The notes under the pieces were generated by a model, which saw only the letters and a list, made by a program, of their open reading frames with translations, had not been told where the DNA came from and searched no databases. Source: Yersinia intermedia (GTDB taxonomy: Bacteria > Pseudomonadota > Gammaproteobacteria > Enterobacterales > Enterobacteriaceae). From it: DNA of 64,000 bases. This document shows, in pieces, positions 10,760-20,807 of this stretch. The stretch spans positions 2,976,001-3,040,000 of the forward strand of contig NZ_LR134116.1 in NCBI RefSeq assembly GCF_900635455.1, in the 5' to 3' direction. Positions within the stretch are counted from its first letter, which is position 1. Every line of letters starts with the position of its first letter. Made by a program: the position numbers and the translations under genes.

Positions 10760-11401
10760 TTACTCAAAGAACTGACTGATTTTCGCTTTTAGAATATCGA
10801 TCGCAATTCGGTTCTTACCACCGCGTGGAACGATAATGTCAGCATATTGCTTGGACGGTTCTATAAATTGCAGGAACATTGGGCGCACTGTCTTCTGGTA
10901 TTGCGCCATTACCGAGTCCATTGAACGACCGCGTTCATTGACATCGCGCTTCATACGGCGCATCAGGCAGATATCCAACGGAGTATCAACAAAGATAGAA
11001 AAATTCATTTCCTGACGCAGGCGGAGATCCGTTAACAACAAGATCCCTTCCAAAATAATCACTTTTTTCGGTTCTAAATGGACGGTTTCTTTTTTACGGG
11101 TGTGCTCAGTGTAACTGTAAAGTGGCAATTCAACCGGCTTGCCTGCTTTCAACGATTGCAAATGCTCCAGCAATAAGTTGTGGTCCATAGCACTCGGGTG
11201 GTCATAGTTGGTTTTGACCCGATCTTCCATCGACAGATGACTCTGGTCTTTATAATAACCATCCTCAGGAATAACGCCGATATGTTGGTCACCTACCTGT
11301 TCGCGTAATTCGCGATACAGCGTGCTGGCGATAAGACTTTTCCCGGAGGCAGAAGCACCCGCTATCCCGATAATGACGCACTGGTGTGCTTTGTCAGTCA
11401 T
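10760..11401 (-). CDS. udk: Uridine/cytidine kinase
   Basis: Phosphorylates uridine and cytidine to UMP and CMP in pyrimidine salvage. The P-loop GASASGKS lies at residues 15-22. The 213-residue product starting [12 protein letters not shown] matches E. coli Udk closely to the last residues (KAKISQFFE). The open frame extends 48 codons upstream to 11545, but that part is translated ERIC sequence and has no family similarity. The start at 11401 is therefore the true one, although its Shine-Dalgarno is weak. An ERIC element lies about 100 bp upstream, inside the udk leader or promoter space. Confidence 0.95.
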   Translation of the reverse strand: MTDKAHQCVIIGIAGASASGKSLIASTLYRELREQVGDQHIGVIPEDGYYKDQSHLSMEDRVKTNYDHPSAMDHNLLLEHLQSLKAGKPVELPLYSYTEHTRKKETVHLEPKKVIILEGILLLTDLRLRQEMNFSIFVDTPLDICLMRRMKRDVNERGRSMDSVMAQYQKTVRPMFLQFIEPSKQYADIIVPRGGKNRIAIDILKAKISQFFE

Positions 11402-11499
11402 AAAATTAAAGACCTGATTACGAAGTGTGAGGGGAGACAAAGCACGTAACGTGCTTCGAGCGCGGCAATTATAAGGAGTTAGCGGGTTTGATGCCAGCA

Positions 11500-11625
11500 C
11501 TATACCCTGCGTCTTTGACGCCGCAGGGGTGTTAGCGGCTCTCACGCACCCGAATCACTGACTTATGTCAGCTCATCGGGATTTATTCGTTTACTGCCTA
11601 CCTGCAACGCCAATGACTTTGGGTA
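11500..11625 (-). repeat. ERIC element, full length (~126 bp)
   Basis: On the minus strand it reads from TACCCAAAGTCATTGG through CCCGATGAGCTGACATAAG and TCAGTGATTCGGG to GACGCAGGGTATA. That matches the ERIC plan (left arm, central palindrome, right arm, terminal TATACCC/GGGTATA). It lies between mrp and udk and reaches into the 5' side of udk. Confidence 0.85.
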
Positions 11626-11697
11626 TGATTTTGTGTCTTTGACGCCGCAGGGTATAATTTTGCGTCTTTGACGCCGCTGGGGTGTTAGCGGCTGTTA
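11626..11697 (-). repeat. Truncated, partly duplicated ERIC right end
   Basis: Two tandem fragments share TTTGACGCCGC (11637-11647 and 11666-11676), each matching the ERIC right arm next door. The block runs up to and over the stop codon of mrp (11695-11697). This looks like rearrangement or slippage within a second ERIC copy. Confidence 0.65.
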
Positions 11698-12807
11698 CAC
11701 CGCGCGGAATGAGATTTCCGTTGGGATAGCTTCCCCTTGCCAGTACATCTCTGCCGCCACATTTGATGCCAGTTGGCGATAGATATCAGCAAATTCACTG
11801 TCAGGATGGCTAACAACCGTTGGTTCACCGCGATCAAGGTCTTCGCGTAAAGAAATATGCAATGGAATTTGGCCCAACAGTTTGCAATGGTACTTCTGCG
11901 CCAGTTTCTCCGCCCCGCCGGTGCCGAAAATAGGCTCCAGATGGCCGCAATTACTGCAAATATGCATGCTCATATTTTCAATAATACCCAACACCGGCAC
12001 ATGCACTTTCTCAAACATCACAATGCCTTTCATGGCATCGATTAAAGCGATGTCTTGTGGTGTTGTTACCACCAGCGCACCCGTCACCGGAATGTTTTGC
12101 GACAACGTCAACTGGATATCACCGGTACCCGGCGGCATATCAATCACCAGATAATCCAAATCTGGCCATAAGGTGTCTTGCAGCATCTGCATCAATGCTT
12201 TACTGGCCATCGGGCCGCGCCACACCATAGCGTTCTCATCAGTGACCAGATAACCAATCGAGTTAGTCGCCAGACCGTGAGCCATGATCGGTGCCATATG
12301 CTTACCGTCAGGGGACGTTGGCCGCTGATTCATGGTACCAAGCATATTGGGGATGGAAGGGCCATAAATATCGGCGTCCAGAATACCGACTTTGGCCCCC
12401 TCTTCCGCCAATGCCAGTGCCAGATTAACGGCGGTACTGGATTTCCCCACACCACCTTTACCCGAGCTGACGGCCACAATATTACGCACACCTTTGATAC
12501 CCGGCTGATCATTGGCACGCTTGAGTGTGGTGATATTATGCGACAACTTCCAATCAATAGCTGTAGCGCCAGTCACTGCCAGCAATTCCGCGCTGACCGA
12601 CTCTTTCAATGCATCAAAACCATATTGCCAGGCAAACGGCATCACCAGCTCGATATGCAGCACATTGTCCAATAAGGCACAATGGTGGATAGCACGCAGA
12701 GTATGGAGATCCTTTTGCAAGGTTGGGTGAGTAAAGGCCGTAAGGACCTTCGAAATTTGTGATTGCAGCAGGTCAGGGGTGGTCTGCTCGGGGGATTTTG
12801 GGCTCAT
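11695..12807 (-). CDS. mrp: Iron-sulfur cluster carrier ATPase Mrp/ApbC
   Basis: A cytoplasmic Nbp35/ApbC-type P-loop ATPase that carries and delivers 4Fe-4S clusters. The 370-residue protein has a deviant Walker A SGKGGVGKS (115-123), a DADIYGPS block (147-154), DMPPGTGD (225-232) and the cluster-binding CSNC (Cys286 and Cys289). The N-terminal 90 residues form the DUF59/MIP18-like domain. The C-terminus ends ISFRAV as in E. coli, so the ERIC insertion next to the stop codon left the protein intact. It diverges from metG with 186 bp between, the usual enterobacterial arrangement. Confidence 0.95.
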   Translation of the reverse strand: MSPKSPEQTTPDLLQSQISKVLTAFTHPTLQKDLHTLRAIHHCALLDNVLHIELVMPFAWQYGFDALKESVSAELLAVTGATAIDWKLSHNITTLKRANDQPGIKGVRNIVAVSSGKGGVGKSSTAVNLALALAEEGAKVGILDADIYGPSIPNMLGTMNQRPTSPDGKHMAPIMAHGLATNSIGYLVTDENAMVWRGPMASKALMQMLQDTLWPDLDYLVIDMPPGTGDIQLTLSQNIPVTGALVVTTPQDIALIDAMKGIVMFEKVHVPVLGIIENMSMHICSNCGHLEPIFGTGGAEKLAQKYHCKLLGQIPLHISLREDLDRGEPTVVSHPDSEFADIYRQLASNVAAEMYWQGEAIPTEISFRAV

Positions 12808-12993
12808 CCCGGCTCCTTGAATTTATCGTTATTAACCAAAGATAGTGTACCAGAACTCAGTTGCCCCTGTGTCACCAAAGTAAACCGATTATGACTTAAG
12901 GCAAAGTGCGGGTTGCCTTACCCTAGCGGCAAGCTTGCATATCGGTTAACATCAAAGACCCTTTAATCGACATAAAGAAAGCAATTTCCCACT

Positions 12994-15021
12994 ATGGCTC
13001 AAGTCGCGAAAAAAATATTGGTGACGTCCGCGCTACCATACGCTAACGGTTCTATACATCTCGGCCACATGCTCGAGCACATCCAGGCAGATATCTGGGT
13101 CCGTTTCCAGCGAATGCGCGGCAACCAGGTTCATTTTATCTGTGCAGATGATGCCCACGGCACCCCGATCATGCTGAAAGCTCAGCAACTGGGTATCGAA
13201 CCGGAGCAGATGATTGCCGAAATGAGCCAGGAACACCAACAGGATTTCGCCGGTTTCGCTATCAGTTATGATAACTATCACTCCACTCACAGTGATGAAA
13301 ACCGTGAACTGTCGAGCCTGATATACAGCCGCTTGAAGGCGAACGGCTATATCAAGAATCGTACCATTTCTCAGCTCTATGACCCTGAGAAAGGCATGTT
13401 CCTGCCTGATCGTTTTGTCAAAGGCACCTGTCCGAAGTGTAAAGCGCCAGATCAATATGGCGATAACTGTGAAGTATGCGGCGCAACCTACAGCCCGACT
13501 GAACTTATCGATCCAAAGTCGGCGGTTTCCGGTGCGACGCCGGTGATGCGCGAATCTGAGCATTTCTTCTTCGACCTGCCAGCCTTCAGCGACATGTTGC
13601 AAGCCTGGACGCGTTCTGGTGCACTGCAAGAACAAGTCGCGAACAAAATGCAGGAATGGTTCGAGTCTGGCCTACAACAGTGGGATATCACCCGTGATGC
13701 GCCCTACTTCGGTTTTGAAGTGCCGGATGCGCCAGGTAAATATTTCTACGTCTGGCTGGATGCCCCAATCGGCTATATGGGGTCGTTTAAGAACCTGTGC
13801 GACAAGCGCGGTGATCTGGACTTTGATGAGTTCTGGCGTGAAGGTTCTGAAACCGATCTTTATCACTTTATTGGTAAAGACATTGTTTACTTCCATAGCC
13901 TGTTTTGGCCTGCCATGTTGGAAGGTAGCAATTTCCGCAAACCGACCAATATCTTTGTTCATGGTTATGTCACAGTAAACGGCGCGAAAATGTCGAAGTC
14001 ACGCGGCACATTCATTAAAGCCAGCACCTATCTGCAACACTTTGATGCCGATTGCTTGCGTTATTACTACGCCGCGAAACTCTCTTCACGAATTGATGAC
14101 ATCGATTTAAATCTGGAAGACTTTGTCCAGCGTGTTAATACCGATATTGTCAACAAAGTGGTGAATTTGGCTTCGCGTAATGCAGGTTTTATCAATAAAC
14201 GCTTTGGCGGTAAATTAGCCGATAAATTGGCCGATCCGGCGCTGTATAAAACCTTCACCGATGCTGCTGTCAGCATTGCAGATGCCTATAACAGCCGCGA
14301 ATCAGGTAAAGCCATCCGTGAAATCATGGCACTGGCTGATATTGCCAATCGTTATGTTGATGAACAAGCCCCGTGGGTGATAGCGAAAGAAGAAGGTCGC
14401 GATGCCGACTTACAAGCTGTTTGCTCCTTAGGTATCAATCTGTTCCGCGTGCTGATGACTTACCTGAAGCCGGTGTTGCCATCACTGACTGAACGTACTG
14501 AGGCTTTCCTCAATACCGAACTGACGTGGGATAGCATTCAACAACCGCTGTTAGGCCATCAGGTCAATACCTTTAAAGCTCTGTTCAACCGTATCGATTT
14601 AGATAAAGTTAACGAAATGGTTACTTCGTCTAAAGCGGATATGGCACCCACCGTGATAGCCACCGGGCCGTTAGCTGACTCTCCGATTCAGGAAACCATC
14701 AGTTTTGATGATTTTGCCAAAGTGGATATGCGTATTGCGCTGATTCAGCAGGCAGAATTTGTTGAAGGCTCTGATAAGTTATTGAAATTAACTCTGGATA
14801 TCGGCGGCCAAACTCGCCAAGTCTTCTCTGGCATCCGTTCTGCGTACCCTGATCCGAAAGTATTGGAAGGCCGATTGACCATGATGGTGGCTAACCTGGC
14901 ACCACGTAAAATGCGCTTCGGCCTTTCAGAAGGCATGGTGATGGCGGCAGGCCCTGGCGGTAAAGATATCTTCCTGCTCAGCCCAGACAGTGGTGCCCAA
15001 CCTGGCATGCAAGTGAAGTGA
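12994..15021 (+). CDS. metG: Methionine-tRNA ligase
   Basis: Charges tRNA-Met and initiator tRNA in the cytoplasm. The 675-residue class I synthetase has the HLGH signature (22-25), the zinc-binding cysteines Cys146, Cys149, Cys159 and Cys162, and a KMSKSR loop near residue 333. The anticodon-binding helical domain follows. The last ~110 residues are the dimerising tRNA-binding (OB-fold) domain with the block [16 protein letters not shown]. Length is that of the E. coli enzyme. It is divergent from mrp and closed by a terminator. Confidence 0.97.
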   Translation: MAQVAKKILVTSALPYANGSIHLGHMLEHIQADIWVRFQRMRGNQVHFICADDAHGTPIMLKAQQLGIEPEQMIAEMSQEHQQDFAGFAISYDNYHSTHSDENRELSSLIYSRLKANGYIKNRTISQLYDPEKGMFLPDRFVKGTCPKCKAPDQYGDNCEVCGATYSPTELIDPKSAVSGATPVMRESEHFFFDLPAFSDMLQAWTRSGALQEQVANKMQEWFESGLQQWDITRDAPYFGFEVPDAPGKYFYVWLDAPIGYMGSFKNLCDKRGDLDFDEFWREGSETDLYHFIGKDIVYFHSLFWPAMLEGSNFRKPTNIFVHGYVTVNGAKMSKSRGTFIKASTYLQHFDADCLRYYYAAKLSSRIDDIDLNLEDFVQRVNTDIVNKVVNLASRNAGFINKRFGGKLADKLADPALYKTFTDAAVSIADAYNSRESGKAIREIMALADIANRYVDEQAPWVIAKEEGRDADLQAVCSLGINLFRVLMTYLKPVLPSLTERTEAFLNTELTWDSIQQPLLGHQVNTFKALFNRIDLDKVNEMVTSSKADMAPTVIATGPLADSPIQETISFDDFAKVDMRIALIQQAEFVEGSDKLLKLTLDIGGQTRQVFSGIRSAYPDPKVLEGRLTMMVANLAPRKMRFGLSEGMVMAAGPGGKDIFLLSPDSGAQPGMQVK

Positions 15022-15089
15022 TTTGATGTATGACGCCGTTCCCTGACGAAAGTGGTTGTCAGGGAATAATTAAATTGTCAGGCAATAGC

Positions 15090-15128
15090 CAAAATGCCGG
15101 TCAGGGGAAACCCAGCCGGCATTTTTTA
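15090..15128 (+). terminator. Rho-independent terminator after metG
   Basis: AAATGCCGG / CCGGCATTTTTT arms enclose a ~16-nt loop, 70 bp after metG. A smaller inverted repeat, CCCTGAC/GTCAGGG, lies before it at 15044-15066. The main stem also sits at the 3' end of the convergent gene at 15129 and may serve both. Confidence 0.8.
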
Positions 15129-15962
15129 TCACTCGATGTTGGTGACGGTTGACAACCGATCCCGTTGCCATGCCTCCAACCAAAATAACATATTAATAAA
15201 TAAGCTTAATGAGAAAATAAGAAACAGAATACTGTCCAGCAAGGAAACCTTAATTAGCGCGTTAACAATAATATTCTTATGATGTTTCATCTCGACAAAA
15301 CCTGATGCAAAAAGCCCAAATATGCCAAGAGCGCCTAATAAATTTAGCATCACAACTGGCCAATGCCATTTGGCCAGTAAAAAGAAAATCCACGATAGTA
15401 GCATCAGTGAAATAATGGCATCATCCAGTTCAAATAACAGAAAGAAACTTATATACAAGGTACTAAAGCAAACGATAGTGAGACCAAACGGATACTCTTC
15501 TGCCTTAGCAGCAGCAAATTGTTTTTTCCGTTCGCAAGCAGGTAGTTTCACATCATAAATATTGATAAATATCAGATATAGCAAAAATAAATCTGATAAA
15601 AATGAGGTAACTGGAGTATATAAAACCATTTCAATAATGGGGAAAATATGAAAAACCAACCAATAAGGCGTCAGATTTTGGTAGATTAACCGATTGAGAC
15701 AAGGCAGCAATAAGACGACTGAGTAGACGGCGGGAAAAGCCTGAATCGACAAAGACAAGACTTCATCTGCTAAATCAGGAAATAGTATTAGTATTAAAAA
15801 AATGAGTACCATTAATGCTAATAAATAGCGAATAAATAGAAATAAAAACTCACTGCGTGACAGATAAAAATAGATGTTTTTATAGGTAAAACAGCTAAAA
15901 TTCAGTTGTGCGCCATCAGCACGTCCCTGCCTGAATTTATATAGACTGCTAACTTTTTCCAT
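15129..15962 (-). CDS. Unrecognised multi-pass membrane protein
   Basis: A 277-residue protein I do not recognise. It has about seven hydrophobic segments: residues ~42-62, 75-90, 100-135, 155-180, 183-215 and 235-262 are rich in Leu, Ile and Phe. A charged stretch CERKKQFAAAKAEE lies near residue 142. The first 40 residues and last 15 look cytoplasmic. It uses more AT-rich codons than metG. No neighbour on the same strand suggests a pathway. It could be a lineage-specific inner-membrane protein. The ATG start at 15962 is preceded by AAAGGATTAAAGTCACT, which contains a fair Shine-Dalgarno (AAGGA). Confidence 0.65.
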   Translation of the reverse strand: MEKVSSLYKFRQGRADGAQLNFSCFTYKNIYFYLSRSEFLFLFIRYLLALMVLIFLILILFPDLADEVLSLSIQAFPAVYSVVLLLPCLNRLIYQNLTPYWLVFHIFPIIEMVLYTPVTSFLSDLFLLYLIFINIYDVKLPACERKKQFAAAKAEEYPFGLTIVCFSTLYISFFLLFELDDAIISLMLLSWIFFLLAKWHWPVVMLNLLGALGIFGLFASGFVEMKHHKNIIVNALIKVSLLDSILFLIFSLSLFINMLFWLEAWQRDRLSTVTNIE

Positions 15963-16401
15963 AGTGACTTTAATCCTTTAAATATCATTAACTTTAAAAT
16001 TGCAAAACCCATCCTATATTATGGATATTGAGCCTCTATTATTGATTACTACGCATTTTCATTAGGGTATCAGTCCTGAGCAAACAACGAAATAAAAAAT
16101 TAATCCTAATAAAAATAAGGGAATACTCACGGTAAAAATAAGCCTTTGTAATAGAAAGGTTATTAACCCTATTGCCTCACACCATAATAATCCTTTAGTC
16201 CTATTTTGCTGCTTATTTAAGCCATCCAAACTAAAAGATATAACCCGATCCAAAAATTCATAACAAAGTTAATTCCTAATCAAAATAGTTATGGTTATGA
16301 TGCTGTACAGCGACAAATAGACGTCTAGACACAAAGATAGCCATAACAACGAAGATAATACTCATTTTGCCTAACTTATCGACACCATGACGGAGTTTCG
16401 G
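15963..16401. other. AT-rich intergenic region without a secure gene
   Basis: About 440 bp. The only open frame of note (16062-16253, minus, 63 codons from TTG) codes for a hydrophobic peptide but has no ATG and no Shine-Dalgarno, so I do not call it. Promoter elements for the binding-protein gene to the right must lie here, but none is clear. Confidence 0.4.
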
Positions 16402-17478
16402 ATGAAAAAAATTGCTTTCCCTTTGCTGGCCTTGAGCCTGCTGACAGCACTGCCGGTATTCGCAGCGGACACCGCCACGGTAGCCCCGATCCCGGATGCT
16501 ATCGCCAAACATCCAGGGCAGATTAAAATTGCGGTGATCCGTAACCTGGGATCAGATGATAACACTACTCAGTTTTTGTCTGGTGTATTGAAAGAAGGCA
16601 AAAAGCTCGGTTTCAAAGTCGATACCTTCTTGAGCAACGGTGACGACGCCCGTTTTCAAGACTTTGTGAATCAGGCCATCAGCCAAAAATATGACGGAAT
16701 CATTCTCTCTCAGGGGCGTGACCCGTATTCAACCGAACTGGTCAAACGAATTGCAGCCAGCGGCATTGCGGTATCTGTGTTCGATACCGCTATTCAGGGT
16801 GATATTCCCGGCCTGACCGTCACTCAACAGGATGATGCCTCCCTGACCAATGAATCCTTTGGTCAATTGGTTAAAGACTTCAACGGTAAAGCCAATATCA
16901 TCAAGCTTTGGGTTGCCGGTTTCCCACCGATGGAGCGCCGCCAGGCCGCTTATCAGGCACTGTTAAAACAGAATCCGGGTATTCATGAACTGGAATCTAT
17001 CGGGGCTGTGTCTTCTGATGTGCAGGGTGATACTGCCAATAAAGTCGGTGCCGTTTTGGCAAAATATCCGAAAGGCAAAATCGACGCAATCTGGGGAACA
17101 TGGGATGCCTTTACTCAAGGCGCTTATAAAGCCTTACAGGAGAATGGCCGTACTGAGATCAAACTCTATAGCATTGATATATCGAATCAGGATTTACAAC
17201 TGATGCGTGAAGCCAATAGCCCATGGAAAGTCAGTGTTGCCGTCGATCCTAAACTGATTGGGGCCATTAACTTGCGTTTAGTTGCCAAGAAGATTGCGGG
17301 GGAAGAGACACCAGCCAGCTATGAATTCCGGGCTGCGTCCATTCCACAAGCCTTGTTAGCCAGTCAACCCGGCCCAGTTAACGTGGCAGGGTTAAGTAAA
17401 ATTATTCCGGGCTGGGGTCAATCCGATGATTTCAACTCACCATGGTTCGCCACCCTTGCCGCCAAAAACGGCCAGTAA
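16402..17478 (+). CDS. Periplasmic sugar-type substrate-binding protein (type 1 PBP)
   Basis: A 358-residue secreted binding protein of the ribose/galactose-binding fold (Peripla_BP_4). A classic signal peptide MKKIAFPLLALSLLTALPVFA with an Ala-X-Ala cleavage site ends near residue 21. The mature part shows alternating beta-alpha motifs such as IKIAVIRNLGSDD, KYDGIILSQGRD and IDAIWGTWDA. The frame opens at 16387, but GGAG at 16392-16395 fits the ATG at 16402 (6-nt spacing) and gives a proper signal sequence. No permease or ATPase is adjacent. The next gene, an LVIVD-repeat gene, starts 25 bp downstream and is probably cotranscribed. The ligand is unknown. Confidence 0.85.
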   Translation: MKKIAFPLLALSLLTALPVFAADTATVAPIPDAIAKHPGQIKIAVIRNLGSDDNTTQFLSGVLKEGKKLGFKVDTFLSNGDDARFQDFVNQAISQKYDGIILSQGRDPYSTELVKRIAASGIAVSVFDTAIQGDIPGLTVTQQDDASLTNESFGQLVKDFNGKANIIKLWVAGFPPMERRQAAYQALLKQNPGIHELESIGAVSSDVQGDTANKVGAVLAKYPKGKIDAIWGTWDAFTQGAYKALQENGRTEIKLYSIDISNQDLQLMREANSPWKVSVAVDPKLIGAINLRLVAKKIAGEETPASYEFRAASIPQALLASQPGPVNVAGLSKIIPGWGQSDDFNSPWFATLAAKNGQ

Positions 17479-17503
17479 ATCTAACCGATTGGGAGTGAAA
17501 TAA

Positions 17504-18758
17504 ATGGCAACGCAAGCTTCCTTGCCACAACCAGAATACAGCCGCAATATGCGGCTGATTGGCCATAGCAATCAAGGCGGTAAACCGGACGGCGTACAGG
17601 TAATGGTGCACCGGGGCTATGCCTATGTCGGCCATATGGTATCGCAAGGGGTATCAATTATTGATGTGCGGGATGCAAAAAATCCGCGCCCGGCAGGCTT
17701 TATCGCCGCCCCCCCCCAATACCTGGAACGTACACTTACAAGTCCATGATGACCTGCTGCTGGTGATTAACGCCCGCGACCTGTTTGCTGACGCCAGTTT
17801 TGCGCAAGAGAAAGTCTATTACACCCGCTCGGTGGCACAAACCGTCAGTACCCGGCAGGAAGGCCGCAGTTGGTGTGCCGGTTTACGTATTTTTGATATT
17901 TCGATACCGGATAAACCGCGTGAGATTAGCTTCCTGCCGCTTGATGGTATTGGTATTCATCGTATCTGGTATGTGGGCGGCCGCTGGGCTTATGTTTCTG
18001 CATTGCTGGATGGTTACAGTGATTATATTTTCCTGACCATTGATCTGGCTGACCCGCAAAAACCACAGGTGGCGGGGCGTTATGCTTTACCTGGTATGCA
18101 CACTGCGGCGGGTGAGCAACCAAGCTGGCCAGAAGGCAAACGGTACGCATTGCATCATGCCATTATCAGCGGTGATACAGCCTATGGCAGTTGGCGCGAT
18201 GGTGGCCTGACCCTGCTGGATGTCGCTGATCGGCATGAGCCGAAACTAATAAGTCATCGCAATTGGAGCCCTCCCTTTGGCGGCGGTACCCATACTGCAC
18301 TCCCATTACCAGACCGCGACCTATTAGTGGTACTGGATGAGGCGGTACTGGATAATCAGGAAGATGGTGAAAAGCATATTTGGCTGTTCGATATTCGCGA
18401 GCCAAGCAATCCGGTGAGTATCTCAACTTTTCCGGTACCGGATGAGCGGGATTACGTCAAAAAAGGGGCACATTTTGGCCCGCATAACCTGCATGAGAAC
18501 CGCCCAGGCAGCTTTATCAGTTCGTCACTGATTTTTGCCACCTATCAAAATGCCGGAGTGCGCGCTTACGACATCAGTAACCCATACCAACCGAAGGAAA
18601 CGGGTGCATTGGTACCTGCGGCCCCGGAAAAAATGGTCGATAAACGGCCTGGTCGGCCAAAAGTTATTCAGTCATGTGATGTGTTTGTTGATGCACAAGG
18701 GATTATCTATAGCACCGATTATAACGCTGGGCTGTCCATCATCGAATATTTAGGTTAA
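17504..18758 (+). pseudogene. LVIVD-repeat (beta-propeller-like) protein, frameshifted in a C9 tract
   Basis: Two overlapping frames encode one protein. The first 71 or so codons (from ATG 17504, preceded by GGGAGTG) run in one frame as far as IAAPP. The rest continues in the next frame from NTWNVHLQVHDDLLLV to the stop at 18758. The switch falls at a run of nine C (17709-17717). Eight C would restore a single ~418-codon gene. Repeats of the form 'GVSIIDVRDAKNPRPAG', 'GLRIFDISIPDKPREISF' and 'GLTLLDVADRHEPK' mark the LVIVD family. Its function is unknown. It may be phase-variable, a recent pseudogene or a sequencing error. It is probably cotranscribed with the binding-protein gene upstream. 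Confidence 0.75.
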
Positions 18759-18829
18759 TAATCCCCTTCGTCCTTGCCGTTACTGTTGCGTTAGCGGTAT
18801 GCCCATGACGTTGGCGATATCAATTAATG

Positions 18830-18853
18830 GCAGATCGATTCAGGTCGATCTGC
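18830..18853 (+). terminator. Terminator-like hairpin after the LVIVD gene
   Basis: A perfect 9-bp stem GCAGATCGA / TCGATCTGC with a 6-nt loop is followed by TGTTTGC and then A- and T-runs. It lies 70 bp after the frameshifted gene. The lack of an immediate U-tract makes it only a fair terminator. Confidence 0.45.
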
Positions 18854-19013
18854 TGTTTGCAAAAAATTTTCCTCCCCCCCCTCTCTTTATCGCCGCAATA
18901 GTCTAATGTAGTTGGCTGAGCCACTGTCGTAGCGCTGTGCGAGCCGTTCTTTTCATTAGACATAATCCGCATAGATACACCTTATTATCCAAATAATTAA
19001 AAAAGAAAACACC

Positions 19014-20237
19014 ATGAAAGGATTTCCATCACGAGTCACCAATTTGCTGATTGCTTCGCTAGTCCTGACTATTGGGCGAGCCATCACCCTGCCTTTTATA
19101 ACTATCTATTTGGCTGAGCATTTTCAGTTGGCTCCCGATAAAGTCGGGCTGGTGTTAGGGGCAAGTTTAACGTTAGGTATTTTTACTAGCTTATATGGCG
19201 GCTATCTGGTGGACAAATTCAATAAAAAGCGCTTGATTTTGCTCGCAATAAGTCTGTTTTCTGCCACGTTTTTCACTTTACCATGGATTGAGCATCCGGC
19301 CTGGATCATTCTGATTTTGGCGCTGCTGCATTCGGCCTACTCGGTTTACAGTATCGCACTCAAAGCCTGCTTTGCTGATTGGCTGCCAGTGAATGAACGA
19401 ATTAAAGCCTTTTCAGCTAACTACACGTTGGTCAATGTCGGCTGGGCGGTAGGTCCGGCGATGGGGGTTTTGGTGGTTGGTTTTGGCTCACAATTGCCTT
19501 TTATCATTTCTGGCGTATTGGCGTTGCTGGTGGCGGTTGCGTTGAAATTTAAAATAAGCAGTACCGATATGTCGGTAACAGAACGCTCAGCTAGCGAATC
19601 AGTACCGGATCTGCGCCAAACATTTACCATCTTACGTTGTGATAAGCGGCTGATTTACTTTACCCTCGGCAGCATGCTCAGTGCCATTGTCTTTGGCCAA
19701 TTCTCGGGTTATTTATCCCAATACCTGATTACGGTGTCAGATGCGAAATTTGCCTATCAGGTGATCGGGGCGGTGATGACCGTTAATGCAACCATTGTGA
19801 TTACCCTACAATACTTATTAAGTCGCCGTATGAATCAACAGAATTTAATGCGCTGGCTGATGTTTGGTACCCTGTTCTTCATCGTTGGCCTGCTCGGATT
19901 TATGGCGGCTCAAGATTCAATTCCGCTATGGATGCTGGCAATGGCGATTTTCTCATTGGGCGAAATTATTGTTATCCCAGTCGAATACTTGTTTATCGAT
20001 TTTATTGCTCCGGCGAATCTCAAAGGCAGTTACTATGGAGTACAGAATCTCGGCCAGTTAGGTGGGGCCATTAACCCGATACTTTGTGGCTTCTTACTCG
20101 CCTGGGCCGCACCGCAGATGATGTTCTATATGCTGATTATCGCGGCTATTTTAGGGCTGGCATTTTTCTATCGCGGCTATCGGTTGGCTAAGACGCAGGC
20201 AGAAAACCCCCATCAGGTATCAGAACATACCCAATAG
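19014..20237 (+). CDS. Major facilitator superfamily transporter, YdeE-like
   Basis: A 407-residue inner-membrane protein with twelve hydrophobic segments. It resembles E. coli YdeE (a dipeptide/drug exporter) in motifs such as LTIGRAITLPFITIYL (18-33), DKFNKKRLILLAI after helix 2 (an MFS signature A-like loop), ANYTLVNVGWAVGPAMG and GEIIVIPVEYLFIDFIAP. The substrate is not determined by sequence. It stands alone. A run of eight C lies about 135 bp upstream of its ATG. The ATG is preceded by AAAAAAGAAAACACC, a weak ribosome site. Confidence 0.85.
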   Translation: MKGFPSRVTNLLIASLVLTIGRAITLPFITIYLAEHFQLAPDKVGLVLGASLTLGIFTSLYGGYLVDKFNKKRLILLAISLFSATFFTLPWIEHPAWIILILALLHSAYSVYSIALKACFADWLPVNERIKAFSANYTLVNVGWAVGPAMGVLVVGFGSQLPFIISGVLALLVAVALKFKISSTDMSVTERSASESVPDLRQTFTILRCDKRLIYFTLGSMLSAIVFGQFSGYLSQYLITVSDAKFAYQVIGAVMTVNATIVITLQYLLSRRMNQQNLMRWLMFGTLFFIVGLLGFMAAQDSIPLWMLAMAIFSLGEIIVIPVEYLFIDFIAPANLKGSYYGVQNLGQLGGAINPILCGFLLAWAAPQMMFYMLIIAAILGLAFFYRGYRLAKTQAENPHQVSEHTQ

Positions 20238-20399
20238 GTGCCAAGATGCAGTAAAGAGCCTGCGAATAAGTGGTGTGTAGTAGCAATCACCACGCTCACA
20301 GCTTGATACATGATGAGTCTATTATTCATAGTGTGACAGCTAGCACATAATCAAACTTAATTGTATGATGAATGCATTCCGTAACTCAGGACCTTTTCT

Positions 20400-20807
20400 A
20401 TGCGCAATGTGACTTCACTTTGCTGGCAGTACCTGCGGGCTTTCGCCATTATTTATCTGTGCTTATGGGCAGGTAAAGCTTTGGCCTTGTTGCTACCTAT
20501 CACCATCCCCGGCAGTATCATTGGGATGCTGATTCTGTTTGCTCTGCTGGCGTCCCAGATCTTGCCCTCAACTTGGGTAAAACCCGGTTGCCATCTACTG
20601 ATCCGCTATATGGCGCTGTTGTTTGTGCCAATCGGTGTCGGTGTGATGCAGTACTACGACCAACTCACTAAACAGTTCGGCCCCATCGTGGTTTCCTGCT
20701 TTGTCAGCACCCTAATTGTGATGTTGGTGGTGGCTTACAGTTCTCATTATGTTCACCGCGAACGCAAAGTCATTGGTTCTCCTACCCATACAGAGGACGA
20801 CAAATGA
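20400..20807 (+). CDS. yohJ: CidA/LrgA family membrane protein YohJ
   Basis: A 135-residue protein with four hydrophobic segments, matching E. coli YohJ, including [21 protein letters not shown] and [21 protein letters not shown]. The family includes the holin-like CidA/LrgA proteins, which affect murein hydrolase activity and pyruvate uptake in other bacteria. Its role here is inferred only. It overlaps yohK by 4 bp (ATGA), a tight two-gene operon. Confidence 0.92.
   Translation: MRNVTSLCWQYLRAFAIIYLCLWAGKALALLLPITIPGSIIGMLILFALLASQILPSTWVKPGCHLLIRYMALLFVPIGVGVMQYYDQLTKQFGPIVVSCFVSTLIVMLVVAYSSHYVHRERKVIGSPTHTEDDK

Noticed and set aside
16062..16253. A 63-codon hydrophobic frame on the minus strand
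   Set aside because: It begins with TTG, has no Shine-Dalgarno, no ATG in frame and no recognised family. It may be chance in AT-rich DNA.
18762..18800. A possible ERIC right-end remnant (minus strand) after the LVIVD gene
   Set aside because: It shares only short pieces such as GGACGAAGGGG with the ERIC right arm and lacks the palindrome, too little to call.
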